64,000 nt of DNA, taken from positions 47,811,682 to 47,875,681 of the forward strand of contig CM054059.1 in assembly GCA_028641055.1 (NCBI GenBank). Direction: 5' to 3'. The stretch's first letter is position 1; each line of letters opens with the position of its first letter. Position numbers and translations under genes: made by a program. This document shows positions 49,216 to 61,014 of the stretch, in pieces. This stretch comes from Alopecurus myosuroides (Eukaryota; Streptophyta; Magnoliopsida; Poales; Poaceae). The notes beneath the pieces are model-generated. The model did no database searches. It saw only the letters and a list, made by a program, of their open reading frames with translations, and was not told the origin of the DNA.

Positions 49216-49653
49216 CTAACCTCCAACCCTAAAACCCGAGAGGGTTCATCATATTCCACAGAAACACAACAGAGCGCCGCCGCCATCCCGAACCTCGATT
49301 CGGGGATCAGAAACTCCGTTCTGGCACCCTGCCGGGACGGGGAAGTGGAGGAGATCATCACCATCGTCAACACCAACGCCTCTCCATCAACCATCCATGT
49401 TTCCCCCATCCATGTGTGAGTAATTCCCCGCTGTCGGCTGAAGGGTATAGTAAGGATTGGACAAGATCGTTCATGTAATATGCCGTGATTGTTAGGGCAT
49501 AGTGCCTAGTATCTTCTATTAGTTCTATTGACATTGTTGCAACTTGTTATGCTTAATGCTTTCCCCTTTGGGCCCGAGTGCCATGATCTCAGATCCGAAC
49601 ATGTCATTGAATCACGATGATAATTATTGTTTATTTATCATACCTGCAAGTTG
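49216..49653 (+). repeat. Element C 5' LTR, piece 2
   Basis: It resumes at CTAACCTCCAACCCTAAAACC after element B and runs to ACCTGCAAGTTG, where element E is inserted. It reads as the middle of a Sabrina-like LTR in plus orientation. Confidence 0.75.
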
Positions 49654-50134
49654 TGATGGGGGGATAATAACCCGGTAGGCCAACTCCAAGGCGTAACCCG
49701 GCCCAAGGAACACGGTGCGCAATCTGGTTAAGAGTAATGAAGCTTCTGGAAGGCCCAAAGTTTGTAGGCTTCGTGACCCGGATTGTGGGTTACGGTAAGG
49801 AAAGTTAGGGTTTGTAAGTGGTGTCCGGGTAGGATTCAAGCTGCGCCTTGGAGAATAGGGCCAAGGGGGTACGGGTGCTTTATAAACCGACCCCTAGGTC
49901 TAGTTTAAACAGAAATCCAAGAACCCTAGCAATATAGCCTGATATCGAGCATCTAGTGTAATCCCAGAGTTGAGTTATTATATCGAGATCGGAGACTCGG
50001 CGACTTTGATTGCCGGCTACCAGATCGAGTTGCATCATGTTTTCCTCTGAGCTAAACCCTCTCCCAAACACCTGTGTCGTCTTGCCCCAAGATCAGTTAC
50101 CCCCGGTAACGTCTGCCGTGATTATCCCACGACA
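49654..50134 (+). repeat. Element E 5' LTR (481 bp)
   Basis: TGATGGGGGG to CCCACGACA. The TATA box TATAAA is at 49881-49886. Confidence 0.95.
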
Positions 50135-50136
50135 GT

Positions 50137-50153
50137 TGGCGCCCACCGTGGGG
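50137..50153 (+). other. Primer-binding site of element E
   Basis: TGGCGCCCACCGTGGGG begins two bases after the LTR end. Similar sites occur in Tat-lineage elements of grasses; the tRNA partner is not assigned here. Confidence 0.65.
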
Positions 50154-50198
50154 CCTGCGTCCAAAGGTGTTTACATCACGGGAGAAGCTCGGAAGAAC

Positions 50199-53100
50199 AT
50201 GGAAAATCTTGTCGTGGGCGAGATCTACATCGACCGCGAAGGAGAAAAGATGGTGGATGATTCCGGCTGGGGGCCAGAGTCGGATCACCTCGAGTCCGGA
50301 TCTATGGTGACGATCGGCCGGATCAACATCTTCATCGGTATGGTACATACGCCTGATTTAAAGGGACAATATCATGTGCATACTACAGGAACTTCTAGCA
50401 GGAACAAAGAGACATTAAAGCAAGCGGTAAACTCGGTTTCCTCGGCTGCGCCGGGATACCTCAGATGGGCGGAACAAGAGGTAACGTGGAGCAGAAGAGA
50501 TCACCCGGAAAGAGTAGAGCGTCCAGGAGTCTTGGCATTGGTGGTTGCTCCACAGGTTAATGGTTATGAACTGAAAAGGGTCCTGATGGACGGTGGAAGT
50601 AGCATCAACATTCTTTATTGGGAAACCTTCTTACGCATGAGTCTCAAAGAGTCCCAGTTACAGAAAAGTTCGACAATCTTTCATGGGATCGTGCCGGGTC
50701 ACTCGGCGAGCCCCGAGGGAAAGATCACCTTGGAGGTCGCTTTTGGAGAATCGACGGATAATTATCGAGTTGAGTGGCTCACGTTCGAGGTGGTCAAATT
50801 GCGCAGTCCTTATCACGCGCTGTTTGGAAGACCGGCTTATGCCAAATTCATGGCTAGGCTGTGCTATGTGTATTTGCAGCTAAAGATCCCGGGTCCTAAA
50901 CGGACCATCACCATACATGGGAACCGGGATATAGCGGCTGAGTGTGATGAAGGAGATTCGATTATGGCCGAGCAAGCATGCAGAAAGGAAGAACTCGAAT
51001 ATTACCGGTCTCAAGTAAATCCGGATGATAGAACAGCCTTGAAAAAGCCGAATACTAAGGATGAGAGAGCAAAATTCAAGGCAGCACAAGACACCAAGAA
51101 GATAGATTTTGTCGAAGGTGATTCCACTAAGCAGTTTACCATAGGGTCTAATTTGGGAAAAGAGCAGGAGAAGGCACTTGTGGAGTTTATTCGTTCAAAT
51201 GCAGACGTGTTCGCCTGGACACCTAGCGACATGCCAGGTATCCCTACAGAGCTGGCCGAGCACAGTTTACATGTGGATCCCAAGTCCAGGCCCGTGAAGC
51301 GGGGTTTGAGGAAAATGAATGAGGAAAGAAGGAAGGCTATAGGCGAAGAGATCGCTCGGCTATTGGCAGCCGGCTTTATCATGGAAGTATTTCACCCGGA
51401 TTGGTTGGCAAACCCGGTTCTAGTGATGAAAAAGACCAATGAGTGGAGGATGTGCATTGATTTTACGAGTCTCAACAAACATTGCCCAAAGGATCCGTTC
51501 GTGCTACCAAGGATAGATCAGATTATAGACGCAGTAGCTGGAAGCGATCTATTATGCTTCCTGGACGCGTATTCCGGGTATCATCAGATTAAGCTCAAGA
51601 GGGAGGATTGGGAGAAAACATCATTCATAACCCCTTTTGGGGCCTTCTGTTATAAAACTATGACGTTTGGATTGAAGAACGCCGGTGCAACTTACCAACG
51701 GTGTATTCAAAAGTGCTTCGAGGACCAAATTGGACGCAACGTCCATGCCTATGTGGATGATGTGGTCATCAAAACCAGGAAGGCGGAGACATTTATCGAT
51801 GATCTAAAGGAGACGTTCAAAAATTTGAGGAGATATCAGATGAAGCTTAACCCGACAAAGTGCGTGTTCGGAGTTCCAGCCGGGAAATTACTCGGCTTTA
51901 TCGTTTCCGAGAGAGGGATCGAGGCAAACCCGGACAAAATCAAGGCCATCCAGAGTCTGAAAAAACCGCAAAATTTGAAGCATGTTCAAAAGCTCACGGG
52001 CTGCGTAGCAGCCTTGAGCCGATTCATATCCAGGCTCGGAGAGAAAGCAATACCCTTGTACCGGCTCTTGAAGAAATCAGATAAATTCGTATGGGATCAA
52101 GAGGCGGATGAGGCGTTTGAAGCACTAAAGAAGCAGTTATCTGAAGCACCAGTACTAGCGGCTCCGGGTCCTAAAGAGCCTATGTTGCTATACGTGGCAG
52201 CTGGCCCCCGAGCCGTCAGCGCAGTAGTTGTTGTGGAGCGCAAAGAGGATGGGAAGGGTTACCCGGTTCAGAGACCGGTTTATTACGTCAGCGAGGTATT
52301 ATCAGAAGCAAAGCAGCGCTATCCGCATTGGCAAAAGTTGGTGTTCGGGGTCTTTATGGCTAGCCGGAAGTTGAAGCCGTATTTCCAAGAACACCCCATA
52401 ACAGTGGTTAGTTCAATACCAATGTCGGATATCATCAGAAACTCGGACGCGACAGGAAGAATAGCCAAGTGGGCGATAGAGATGGGGGATTATCACATCA
52501 ACTACGAACCCAGGTCAGCAATCAAATCCCAAGCTTTAATTGATTTCGTTAACGACTGGACACATACAGGCATGACTACGACGGTTCCAAATTCCGAATC
52601 ATGGATCATGCACTTCGATGGATCTAAGCAACACGAGGGATCAGGAGCTGGGGTGGTGCTAACGTCACCCAAAGGAGATAAATTGAGTTACGTACTACAA
52701 ATTCACTTTGACTGTTCCAACAACGTGGCCGAATATGAGGCCCTATTGCACGGCCTAAGGGCAGCCAAGGAGATGAACGTCAAGAGGATACGGTGTTTCG
52801 GAGATTCGGACCTTGTGGTACAGCAGGTGTCAGGAACTTGGGATAGAAAGGACGCAACTATGGCAGCATACCGCAGGGAAGTTGATAGGGTTGCAGGATG
52901 TTTTTCCGGGTGTGAGGTGGAGCATATAGACAGAAGAAAGAATGAGGCAGCCGACGCACTCGCTAGACTCGGCTCGCGCAGAGAGCCGGTTCCACCTAAC
53001 GTTTTCCTGGATGAATTATGGCGATCATCAGTTAAAACCGAGTCAGAGGAGGAATTGGCAAATCAAGACCCGGATTCAGGACTTGTGGCCACTGTACGTA

Positions 53101-54392
53101 CTATTCCCGAATGGACAGAACCGTTTTTGGCCTACCTATCGCGAGGCTAGTTACCACAGCAGGAGGTATTAGCAAGGCAAATTTTGAGGCGAGCAAAGGG
53201 ATATTCTATCATCAATGGGGAATTATATAAGAGAAGCGCAGCTGGGGTCTTTTTGCGCTGCGTAGCGCCAGAAGAAGGCCGACAGATTCTGAAGGAAATC
53301 CACGAAGGCGACTGTGGACATCACGCGTCCACAAGATCTCTTGTGGCTAAAGCTTATCGACACGGATTTTTCTGGCTCACGGCTCTAGCAGATGCGGAAC
53401 GATTGGTAGCAAGGTGTGACGGATGTTAAAGGTACGCTCGCCAAACCCATGTGCCGGCTATGGAGTTACGGACCATCCCGTTAACTTGGCCGTTCGCTGT
53501 CTGGGGTATGGACATGGTTGGCCCCTTTCATATGTCACCATGCAAGAAGACACATCTTTTGGTGGCTATTGATAAGTTTACCAAGTGGGTTAAGGTTATG
53601 CCAGTTACTAATTGCGAATCAGCCACAGCAGTCAAGTTCCTGAAAAGGATTATCTACCGGTTCGGGTATCCCCACAGCATAATTACTGACAATGGAACCA
53701 ACATGTCCCTTGGAGAGATGGAGAAGTTCTGTGGCAACAATGGAATCCGGCTTGATGTTGCATCAGTGGCTCATCCGCAGGCCAATGGACAAGTGGAGAG
53801 GGCAAACCAAGAATTGCTTCGCGGATTAAAGCCACGATTACGAGTCCCCTGTATCAGGGCAGCTGGCGCATGGGTCGAAGAACTTCCTTCTGTGGTTTGG
53901 GGTATCAATACCACGCCTAATAGATCTACTCAGATGACACCCTTCTTCATGGTCTATGGCGCGGAGGCAGTACTACCGAGTGATATTATTCATGATTCAC
54001 CACGAGTATCAGCATACGTCGAAGTAGAGAATGAAAAAACCCGGCAAGATGCTGTGGATATGTTAGAAGAGCAAAGGGAACAAGCTCTAGAAAGATCAGC
54101 CATATATCAGCAGGATTTACGAAGGTATCATAGCCGGCACGTGAAAACCCGGGTCTTCCAGGAAGGAGACCTGGTTCTACGCCTGGTACAGTCGAACGAA
54201 CGAAAGCACAAGTTATCACCACCCTGGGAAGGACCGTTTATCATAAGCCGGAATTTGCATAATGGGTCATATTACTTGATAGATGCAAGGGAAGAGTCGA
54301 CCACAGTTAATGACACCGCTCACACCACTTCATCTATGCAAGAAAGAGACAGACCATGGAACGTGGCTCAGCTACGTCCATATTATACTTAG
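50199..54392 (+). pseudogene. Pol polyprotein of element E (no gag; two in-frame stops)
   Basis: One frame runs from an ATG at 50199 to TAG at 54390, broken by TAG at 53148 and TAA at 53427. The first about 130 codons show no gag core or zinc knuckle. Then come protease with VLMDGGSS (near 50588); reverse transcriptase with SLNKHCPKD, FLDAYSGYHQI, FGLKNAGATYQR and the catalytic YVDDVVIK (51750); RNase H; an archaeal-type RNase H with MHFDGSKQ and [13 protein letters not shown] (from about 52607); integrase zinc site (HEGDCGHH and CDGC); core WGMDMVGP, TDNGTN, GQVERANQE; and C-terminal PPWEGPFII. The first stop separates RNase H from integrase, and the second splits the zinc domain from the integrase core. 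No frameshift is seen. The two RNase H domains mark the Tat lineage. Confidence 0.92.
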
Positions 54393-55444
54393 CAAAAATT
54401 GTGTTGGCATATGGAATTGAACGATGTAACAGGCAGCAGGTTTTCAGACGTACTCTTTTCCTATCCAGGATACCCTTGGGGACTGGAGGGGTTTTTAATG
54501 AGGCGGCTTGCTGACCTAGATTTTTCATATCAAGTAAAGAAGTGATTATCAAGAAAAGAGATGGTTATTATCAGGTTATGTACTCTCAGTATGATGCGTA
54601 TATCTAGGTCTTGGGGGCTGGTCGCTTGAATAGCACAGTTACGAAATCAAAGACCCGGCCATGATGCCTATGAGTTATAAGGGCCGATTACTTGAAAACG
54701 AGTACGGCTACAATCTTATAACCGGACAAAGAAGTCCAAATTTCTTGGCTATTCTTACTTAAGCTCGATGTGACTCGCACTAAAGTGGCATGATTTGTTC
54801 GCTTACGATTACAGTCAGCCATGAAACCCGACGGGGCTTGACTGGCCACGTTTTCGTATGGATGTAACAACATGGTATCCACGCGAAAGCCGGCTTACAG
54901 TACAAGATAGTCAAAAGGGTCATCTAAACCACAAGTTATGCAGAGTACAAGGCTAAACATCTGGAAACTCAACGATTATTAAGCATAACTTCAAATCCTA
55001 TGTGAAATGACTCAGGGATCTTTGTGAATTTAGCAGTAGGCAACTCGTTCTCCTTTCAAGATCAAGTGTCCTAGACTTGGAGATCCGGGTCCGGGTGACT
55101 TGAAATCTTGAAAAGAGAAAAAATTGCTTACTTGTAGAATTCCAAAAACCCAAATATCCGAGTCTTGGGGGCTTGGGGACTTAGAAGCAAATCCGCTTGT
55201 CAAACACCCATGAGACCCGGAAACCGAGTTTCACAAAAGGAACAATAAAAGAAAACCGGATATCGAGTGCAGATGAGTTCAAAAGTGGATAAATTTAAAA
55301 GGCCAGAAGAGGCGCAAGAGTATATCAAGACCTTATCATACATCACAAAGTCCTGGTGAAAGACATCAAAGGTGCACAGGCGCACCAACCAAAATATAAT
55401 CGTTTAAACAGCGCATCATAAGAAGAGGCATCAAATGTCAGGTA
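54393..55444. other. Gene-free stretch of element E between integrase and the antisense gene
   Basis: About 1 kb into which both the plus-strand pol transcript and the minus-strand accessory transcript run. No ORF with recognisable content is present. Clear polyadenylation signals could not be fixed by eye. Confidence 0.6.
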
Positions 55445-58400
55445 TCACTCGGCGTTCATCTTGGCCTTGCCCTTGCCATCGATGGTGGTAGCAGCAGCGC
55501 CCGGATCAGTAGTACCAGCCCGCGCAGGAGGTGGAACGACCGGTGTTGAGGTAGCGGGGGCAGAGCCGGCTTCAGCTTGCTTCTTGGCAGCCTCCGCCCT
55601 CAACGCAGCAGCTTCCTCCTTCCACCGAGCCAGCATATCATACGGCTCGGGAAGGTCCGACTTAATTGCTTCACCAGCAGCATCATATGCAGGAACAAGG
55701 ATATTAACATCCAGGTCGTCAGCAATTATGCTGGCCGGGTAACGAACCTCCTTCTGGACAGCCTGAAAATCCTTCACCGAGAACTTGGACCCATCAAGCT
55801 TGAACTCTGGGAAGCCGCCCATAAGCTTCACTAGATCGAGCTTGGGAAAATAAGCCTTGGCAAGTGCAAGCCCCCGGGTCACTCCAACCCGGCAAGACGA
55901 GCGTTTCCAGTGCCAAATCCACTGGGAATAGTGGAGAAGGCATCCAGCATCCTCTTCAGATCAACATGTCCTTTACCCGGCCACCGTAATTCCTGAAGGA
56001 TCCATTTGGTTCCGGCACATAGCTGCCGGATAACGCTCTTCATAGTTTTCAGCTTGGCAATGTCATCCTCATCCGGCATGGCTTCGTCCGGGCCTGAAAA
56101 AATGGAAACATAAGTCGGGAAAACTCTTGCTATCTATCAAAAGGATAAACCCGGAGGAGGAAACGTACCAAGTAAAGCACGATATGTGTCAGATATTTGG
56201 ACAGAAAGGCTTGTTAGATCATCTTCTGCTTTGTGAGCCCTTTTCCTATATTTCCTCATTATCAGCCTATTCCTCCTGGCCTCAGCCTCGGCTGCTTCAC
56301 GCAAAGCTACCTCCTTTTCAATGAGCTTGGTGGCGTCTGTCAGTTTCTCCTCAGATTGAGTCACGAAAGACTGCATGGATGCAAACAAGGATTAGTCGGG
56401 TAAAGGGGCAAGTTATCAGTCGCTTGTATAATAAAGTCCCAAGCAAATTATGAATCAATTCACTCGGAACTTGGGGACTGGATAAGGGCACAAGCAATAT
56501 CAGTCGGATTTACCTCGTCTTTGGCTATTAAAGCCCCCAAGATGTATTCTTCATTAGCCCTTAAAGTGCGCAGGTTTTCCAGCATCTGGGCAAACGTCAG
56601 TTCCTCGGGTCGAGTACCGGAAGAGCCGGCAGCCTGGTCGCCTGGTGGGGGAGCTCTCCCCGCCCTTGGGGTCGAGACCCGGACAGTTTGAGTACCCGGG
56701 TTGGGAGAACTCATCCTTGTATCCAGAACCTCGATCTCCTCGTCCACTGGTTCCGATGAGGAAGGAGATCCGGCGGCTCGGGGAAGCGGATTGTTCAGAG
56801 GGCCTTGTTCCTGGTTATTCGCCGTATCACCGCCAGTCGCGGCGTCTACGTTCTCAGTCGGCTTCTCTGCCCGATGGTTATCCGTCTCTACATTTTCCGG
56901 GTCACTGACGGTGACTTGAGTGCTGAAAGGAAGATGAGAAAAGGCAGTTATTAGTGGTGACGGTGGCTTGAGTGAAAACTTGTCAGACGTCAAAGGAAAT
57001 CATGTAGCAAAAACTTACCCGGCATTTACGGTGTAGTCCGGCGGGAGCTCGCCGCTGGAAGCAGATGAGGTCGTCACAGGGACCACTAACGGAACCCGGA
57101 ATTGCCCAGCACGTGGATGGTTGGGAGAAGGGTGGCGTTGAGGAGAGTCGGAAGGGCGGGACGAAGGAGCACTGGCACGATGGACCGAGGGGGTAGAGAT
57201 GCCCGGGTTAAGGGGATCTTCACCCGGGGAGCTCCGAGTTACTCTGCGCTTGGCTGGGAGAGAATCCTTCAAGCACGACGAATTTGATAATTGATGGTTA
57301 AGTCGTCGCATGGTGTCAAAGGAGTAAGGTTCAGAGGATAACGAGGAAAAAGGAACCTTGGACACTGCCCCTCTGACCTTCCTCTTGGCTCCAACTGTTG
57401 CTTCTTGATCAGACTCGGTTGCCTCCGGGTCATCCTCGTTGGTCTCACCTTCGTCCTCCAGCCCTGCGAACCGGGTGTGTGTTCGTGGGAAAAAAGGTAA
57501 ACGGGAGGAAAATGATACGGGTAAAGATTATACAAGTTCTGTGCAAATACCTTCACTATCATCAGCCGGCTCGTCCTCTTCTTCCGGGTCTCTGGAAGGA
57601 GGGGAGGGTTCAACTCTCCAGAAAGGGTCATCAGCCTAAGACAAAAGAATGAGACTAAGGGTTAGAAGCTGTATCAAGTCAAAATGTGGAAATAAGTTAT
57701 GAATATCGGATATTACCGCTGGAGCCGGGTTTTCCCGAGTAAATGGGGGTAACCCGGTGATGCCCTTTATCACCTCTAGCTTCTCTGTCAAAAAGACCTT
57801 GATGGTCTTGTTGGTATCGCCGGTCGCGAAGCTCTTGGTGGAGTATCGGAGTGCATCTTTGGTGTGCCCCGAATACTCGCACATCAATTTGGTGCGGATG
57901 GAGTTGGGTTGGATCCGAAAATCAACCCATGTTTTTACTAAATTTAGCCCGAGGAGGCCTTGGGCTGAGAGGATGGCTATCTTGGCTAATGAGGGAAGGA
58001 TCGCCTCCCTGTCTGAGTCTGGTGCAAAGGCATTGAAAGACTCGGAAGGTTCGAGGAGGTTTTCCGAGTAACCCGGCAGTTTCTTTTCGCCGTCTGGGGA
58101 GGTATCGTGGCAATAAAAGAAAGACAGCTGCCAATGTTTGACGTGGGAGTTTAAATTGAGGGTTGGCATCGGTGAATTCTTGCGGCGTTGGATGGATACC
58201 CCGCCGCAAGTAAGAAGTGCTCCGTCACCACTTTCGCGGCACGGCTTACATTGGAATAGTTCGATGAAGAGAGTCAAACTTGGCGGTATGCACAAGTACG
58301 ACTCGGATAGAACGATGAAGTGGGTAATATTCAACATAGAGTTAGGCCCTATGTCGAATACCCGGAGGCCATAATGGCTTAAGACCTCCCTGAAGAAAGG

Positions 58401-59405
58401 GTGACCCGGAGGACGGAATCCCCGGGTCACGTGCTCCACGAAGCAGATTACCTCGTTGTCGGCGGGTGTGGGCCGGGTCTCGTTGCCCGGCGCCCTCCAG
58501 TGATTGTCCTTCTGAGAAGGGAGAATTCCTAATTCGGCTAGCTCGTCCAACTTGGCCTTCGTAGCTGTGGAACGCCCCCAGTTGGCGGATATGGTTTGGG
58601 TAGCCCTTGCCTGAGTCGGCTGTTTTCCTTGCCGTTTGGGAGCCATGGGATCAACCTGCAAAGCACAAGAAAAAGAGGCATAGGAAATAAGACCCGGAAG
58701 TGTTGGATTATCCGAGTACAAGGTATCAAGAAAGTATGAAGCTAAGAATTATCCGGGTATCACGCTATGAGGTGGAGATTACAAGGTATCCGGGTGTTAA
58801 GTACAATTGTGGAAATTATTGGTCACTTACGTATGGAAAAGCATTTGGGGAAGATGGATGGTTGCCCATGTGTCTACTGCAAGCAAGATAGCTGGAAAAG
58901 GAGGATTTTCCGGGTGCTAATGCAATGAGCGGAAAATCGAGGAGGAATGGATCTAGATGGAAAAGTTTGCGCGCGATTTTACGGGAGATTTGGTGATTAG
59001 TAATGATAGGAGGATGAGTTGTAACTATCTAGCAGGCGGTTAAGGGAGTTGGCGAGCATCGAATCGATCTAATTTGATGCAATCGGAAGAACGACTCACG
59101 GGTTGACCTAGATCTAATCATGGATGGATTGAAAAATTGCGGGGCTAAATTAAACGAGTGCAAGGGGCTTACTGGAGAGATTGGAGTTTAGCGCGACGGC
59201 GGTGAACGGCGTGGCTCGAATGCTCCCTTCGCGGTTCTTGGCGCGTGGAATGAAGGTGCGACAGTGAAGCTTGACGGCGGCGCGAGATGGCTTGAGGGCG
59301 AGCGCAGCCAGCGGCGGCCTAGCTTCGATGGCGAGCACGAGCTTCTTGCGGTGGTGCTGCGCGGGTGTAAGGAGCAAGGAAGGAAAGGGGAAGCTGAGGC
59401 GTAGT
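55445..59405 (-). pseudogene. Antisense multi-exon accessory gene of element E, Transposase_28-like ('putative gypsy type transposon')
   Basis: Model on the minus strand: leader exon about 59405-59173; coding exons 58655-57717 (ATG at 58646), 57635-57551, 57463-57019, 56922-56514, 56370-56169 and 56093-55445. Every intron is GT-AG and all five coding junctions keep the frame, giving about 760 residues. Exon 2 encodes a globular domain with WRAPGNETRP, GFRPPGHPFFREVL, CGGVSIQRRK, FFYCHDTSPDG and LMCEYSGHT, which matches my recollection of the Transposase_28 family. The middle exons are acidic, Ser/Pro-rich and likely disordered. Exon 6 is a predicted coiled coil (EKLTDATKLIEKEVALREAA). The last exon carries a helical domain cut by a one-base frameshift at about 55885; the open frame then continues to 55445. 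Despite the family name, no transposase catalytic residues are recognised and the function is unknown. Confidence 0.8.
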
Positions 59406-59432
59406 GATGGGTTTAGGGTTACCCTCTGAGTA

Positions 59433-59441
59433 CTATTTATA
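59433..59441 (-). promoter_or_regulatory. TATA box of the antisense gene in element E
   Basis: TATAAATAG on the minus strand, with a start expected near 59400-59408. The leader exon downstream (about 59405-59173) has no ATG, so the first ATG after splicing is the one at 58646. Confidence 0.6.
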
Positions 59442-59819
59442 AGGTGAGGGTGAGTCTATCTCAACGGCCAGAAGCCGGAAATCGTGGAGTGATGGTTATC
59501 CACGTGGATTCTGCGAGATATGCGCCAAGTATTGAGCAAAGCATCTAGACAAGAGAGAGAAGGAGATTCACCCCGTGATATCAGGATCGGTTACCGAGTA
59601 TGGGATCTTGGCATTTTTATTAGGGTTTGGACCTGGAAAATTAAACCAAAGAGTTTGGGGGAAAGCCCGGGTTACTATATGGCCACCATGGAGTCAGGCC
59701 TAGCCATCTATCAAAGCATCTTAACCCGGCCTCCATATGCCTGTGTGTTTGATATCTTTGCAGGGAATAGCGAGCGCTTCAAGGAGGATCCGTGAAGCCC
59801 AAGCTATTCTGGGGACTAC

Positions 59820-60300
59820 TGATGGGGGGATAATAACCCGGTAGGCCAACTCCAAGGCGTAACCCGGCCCAAGGAACACGGTGCGCAATCTGGTTAAGAG
59901 TAATGAAGCTTCTGGAAGGCCCAAAGTTTGTAGGCTTCGTGACCCGGATTGTGGGTTACGGTAAGGAAAGTTAGGGTTTGTAAGTGGTGTCCGGGTAGGA
60001 TTCAAGCTGCGCCTTGGAGAATAGGGCCAAGGGGGTACGGGTGCTTTATAAACCGACCCCTAGGTCTAGTTTAAACAGAAATCCAAGAACCCTAGCAATA
60101 TAGCCTGATATCGAGCATCTAGTGTAATCCCAGAGTTGAGTTATTATATCGAGATCGGAGACTCGGCGACTTTGATTGCCGGCTACCAGATCGAGTTGCA
60201 TCATGTTTTCCTCTGAGCTAAACCCTCTCCCAAACGCCTGTGTCGTCTTGCCCCAAGATCAGTTACCACCGGTAACGTCTGCCGTGATTATCCCACGACA
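59820..60300 (+). repeat. Element E 3' LTR (481 bp)
   Basis: It differs from the 5' LTR at two positions in the last 80 bases. It is followed by the target-site copy AGTTG. Confidence 0.95.
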
Positions 60301-60926
60301 AGTTGTTTACACATATCGTTGTCCGGAACCCGAGGCCCCGAAGTGATAGAAATTGAGACAACCGGAGGGGATGGCTGTGATGTGAGGATCACATGTGTTC
60401 ACGGGGTGTTAATGCTTTGCTCCGGTGTTCTATTAAAAGCAACACCTTAATTACCAGTAGTTCCCCTTGAGGCCCCGCTGAAAACGGGCTGGTAGGAAAA
60501 AAGATGTTGTGCAAGTTCTCATTGTGAGCACGTATGACCATTTACGGAACACATGCCTATGGTTACTTAGTGCTTGGATGATTTATCATATTTATCTGCA
60601 ATGCCCATGACTTGATCATTATATGAACTATCTTATCCATGCAACGCTCGTTCATCCATTCCTATGCCTACAGTATTTAATCCCGCTGTTTACATCAAAC
60701 ACTACTGTTTTCATTCCACTACTGCTATTATTTCACTACTGCTGCTACTATAAAACCGTTACTACTGATAAACCACTGCGAAAAAAGTACTTTCAGGTGA
60801 AGGTGAATTGACAACTCACTTGTTAAGGCTCACAAATATTCTTTGGCTCCCCTTGTGTCGAATCAATAAATTTGGGTTTTACTTCCCTCAAAGACTGTTG
60901 CGATCCCCTATACTTTTGGGTCATCA
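60301..60926 (+). repeat. Element C 5' LTR, piece 3
   Basis: It resumes AGTTGTTTACACATATCG after element E and ends at GGGTCATCA, followed by the PBS. The content (TTGTCCGGAACCCGAGGCCC and AATCAATAAATTTGGG) is that of the 3' third of a Sabrina-like LTR. Confidence 0.8.
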
Positions 60927-60937
60927 AGACTATTTTC

Positions 60938-60955
60938 AGGCGCCGTTGCCGGGGA
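60938..60955 (+). other. Primer-binding site of element C
   Basis: AGGCGCCGTTGCCGGGGA matches the 3' end of plant tRNA-Asp at 17 of 18 positions, the same primer as element B. Confidence 0.85.
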
Positions 60956-61014
60956 GCATAGCTTTATTTGCGAGCTCACCGGAGAGTATTATTATCTACT
61001 ACCAATCATTCATC

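Larger units (their letters stand above)
49654..60300 (+). mobile_element. Element E: young Tat-lineage Ty3/Gypsy element with an antisense spliced gene
   Basis: LTRs of 481 bp (49654-50134 and 59820-60300) differ at two positions. The target-site duplication AGTTG is perfect (49649-49653 and 60301-60305). A PBS-like TGGCGCCCACCGTGGGG (50137-50153) follows the 5' LTR and a purine-rich tract TCTGGGGACTAC precedes the 3' LTR. Order: short leader, protease, reverse transcriptase, RNase H, archaeal-type RNase H, integrase, about 1 kb without genes, then a seven-exon gene on the minus strand (59405-55445). Gag is missing. With two differences, and the commonly used grass rate of 1.3e-8 per site per year, the insertion is of the order of 0.2 million years old. 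Confidence 0.93.

Noticed and set aside
59150..59377. An ORF in the leader exon of the antisense gene
   Set aside because: It has no ATG; the only start is a TTG, and the stretch fits an untranslated leader.
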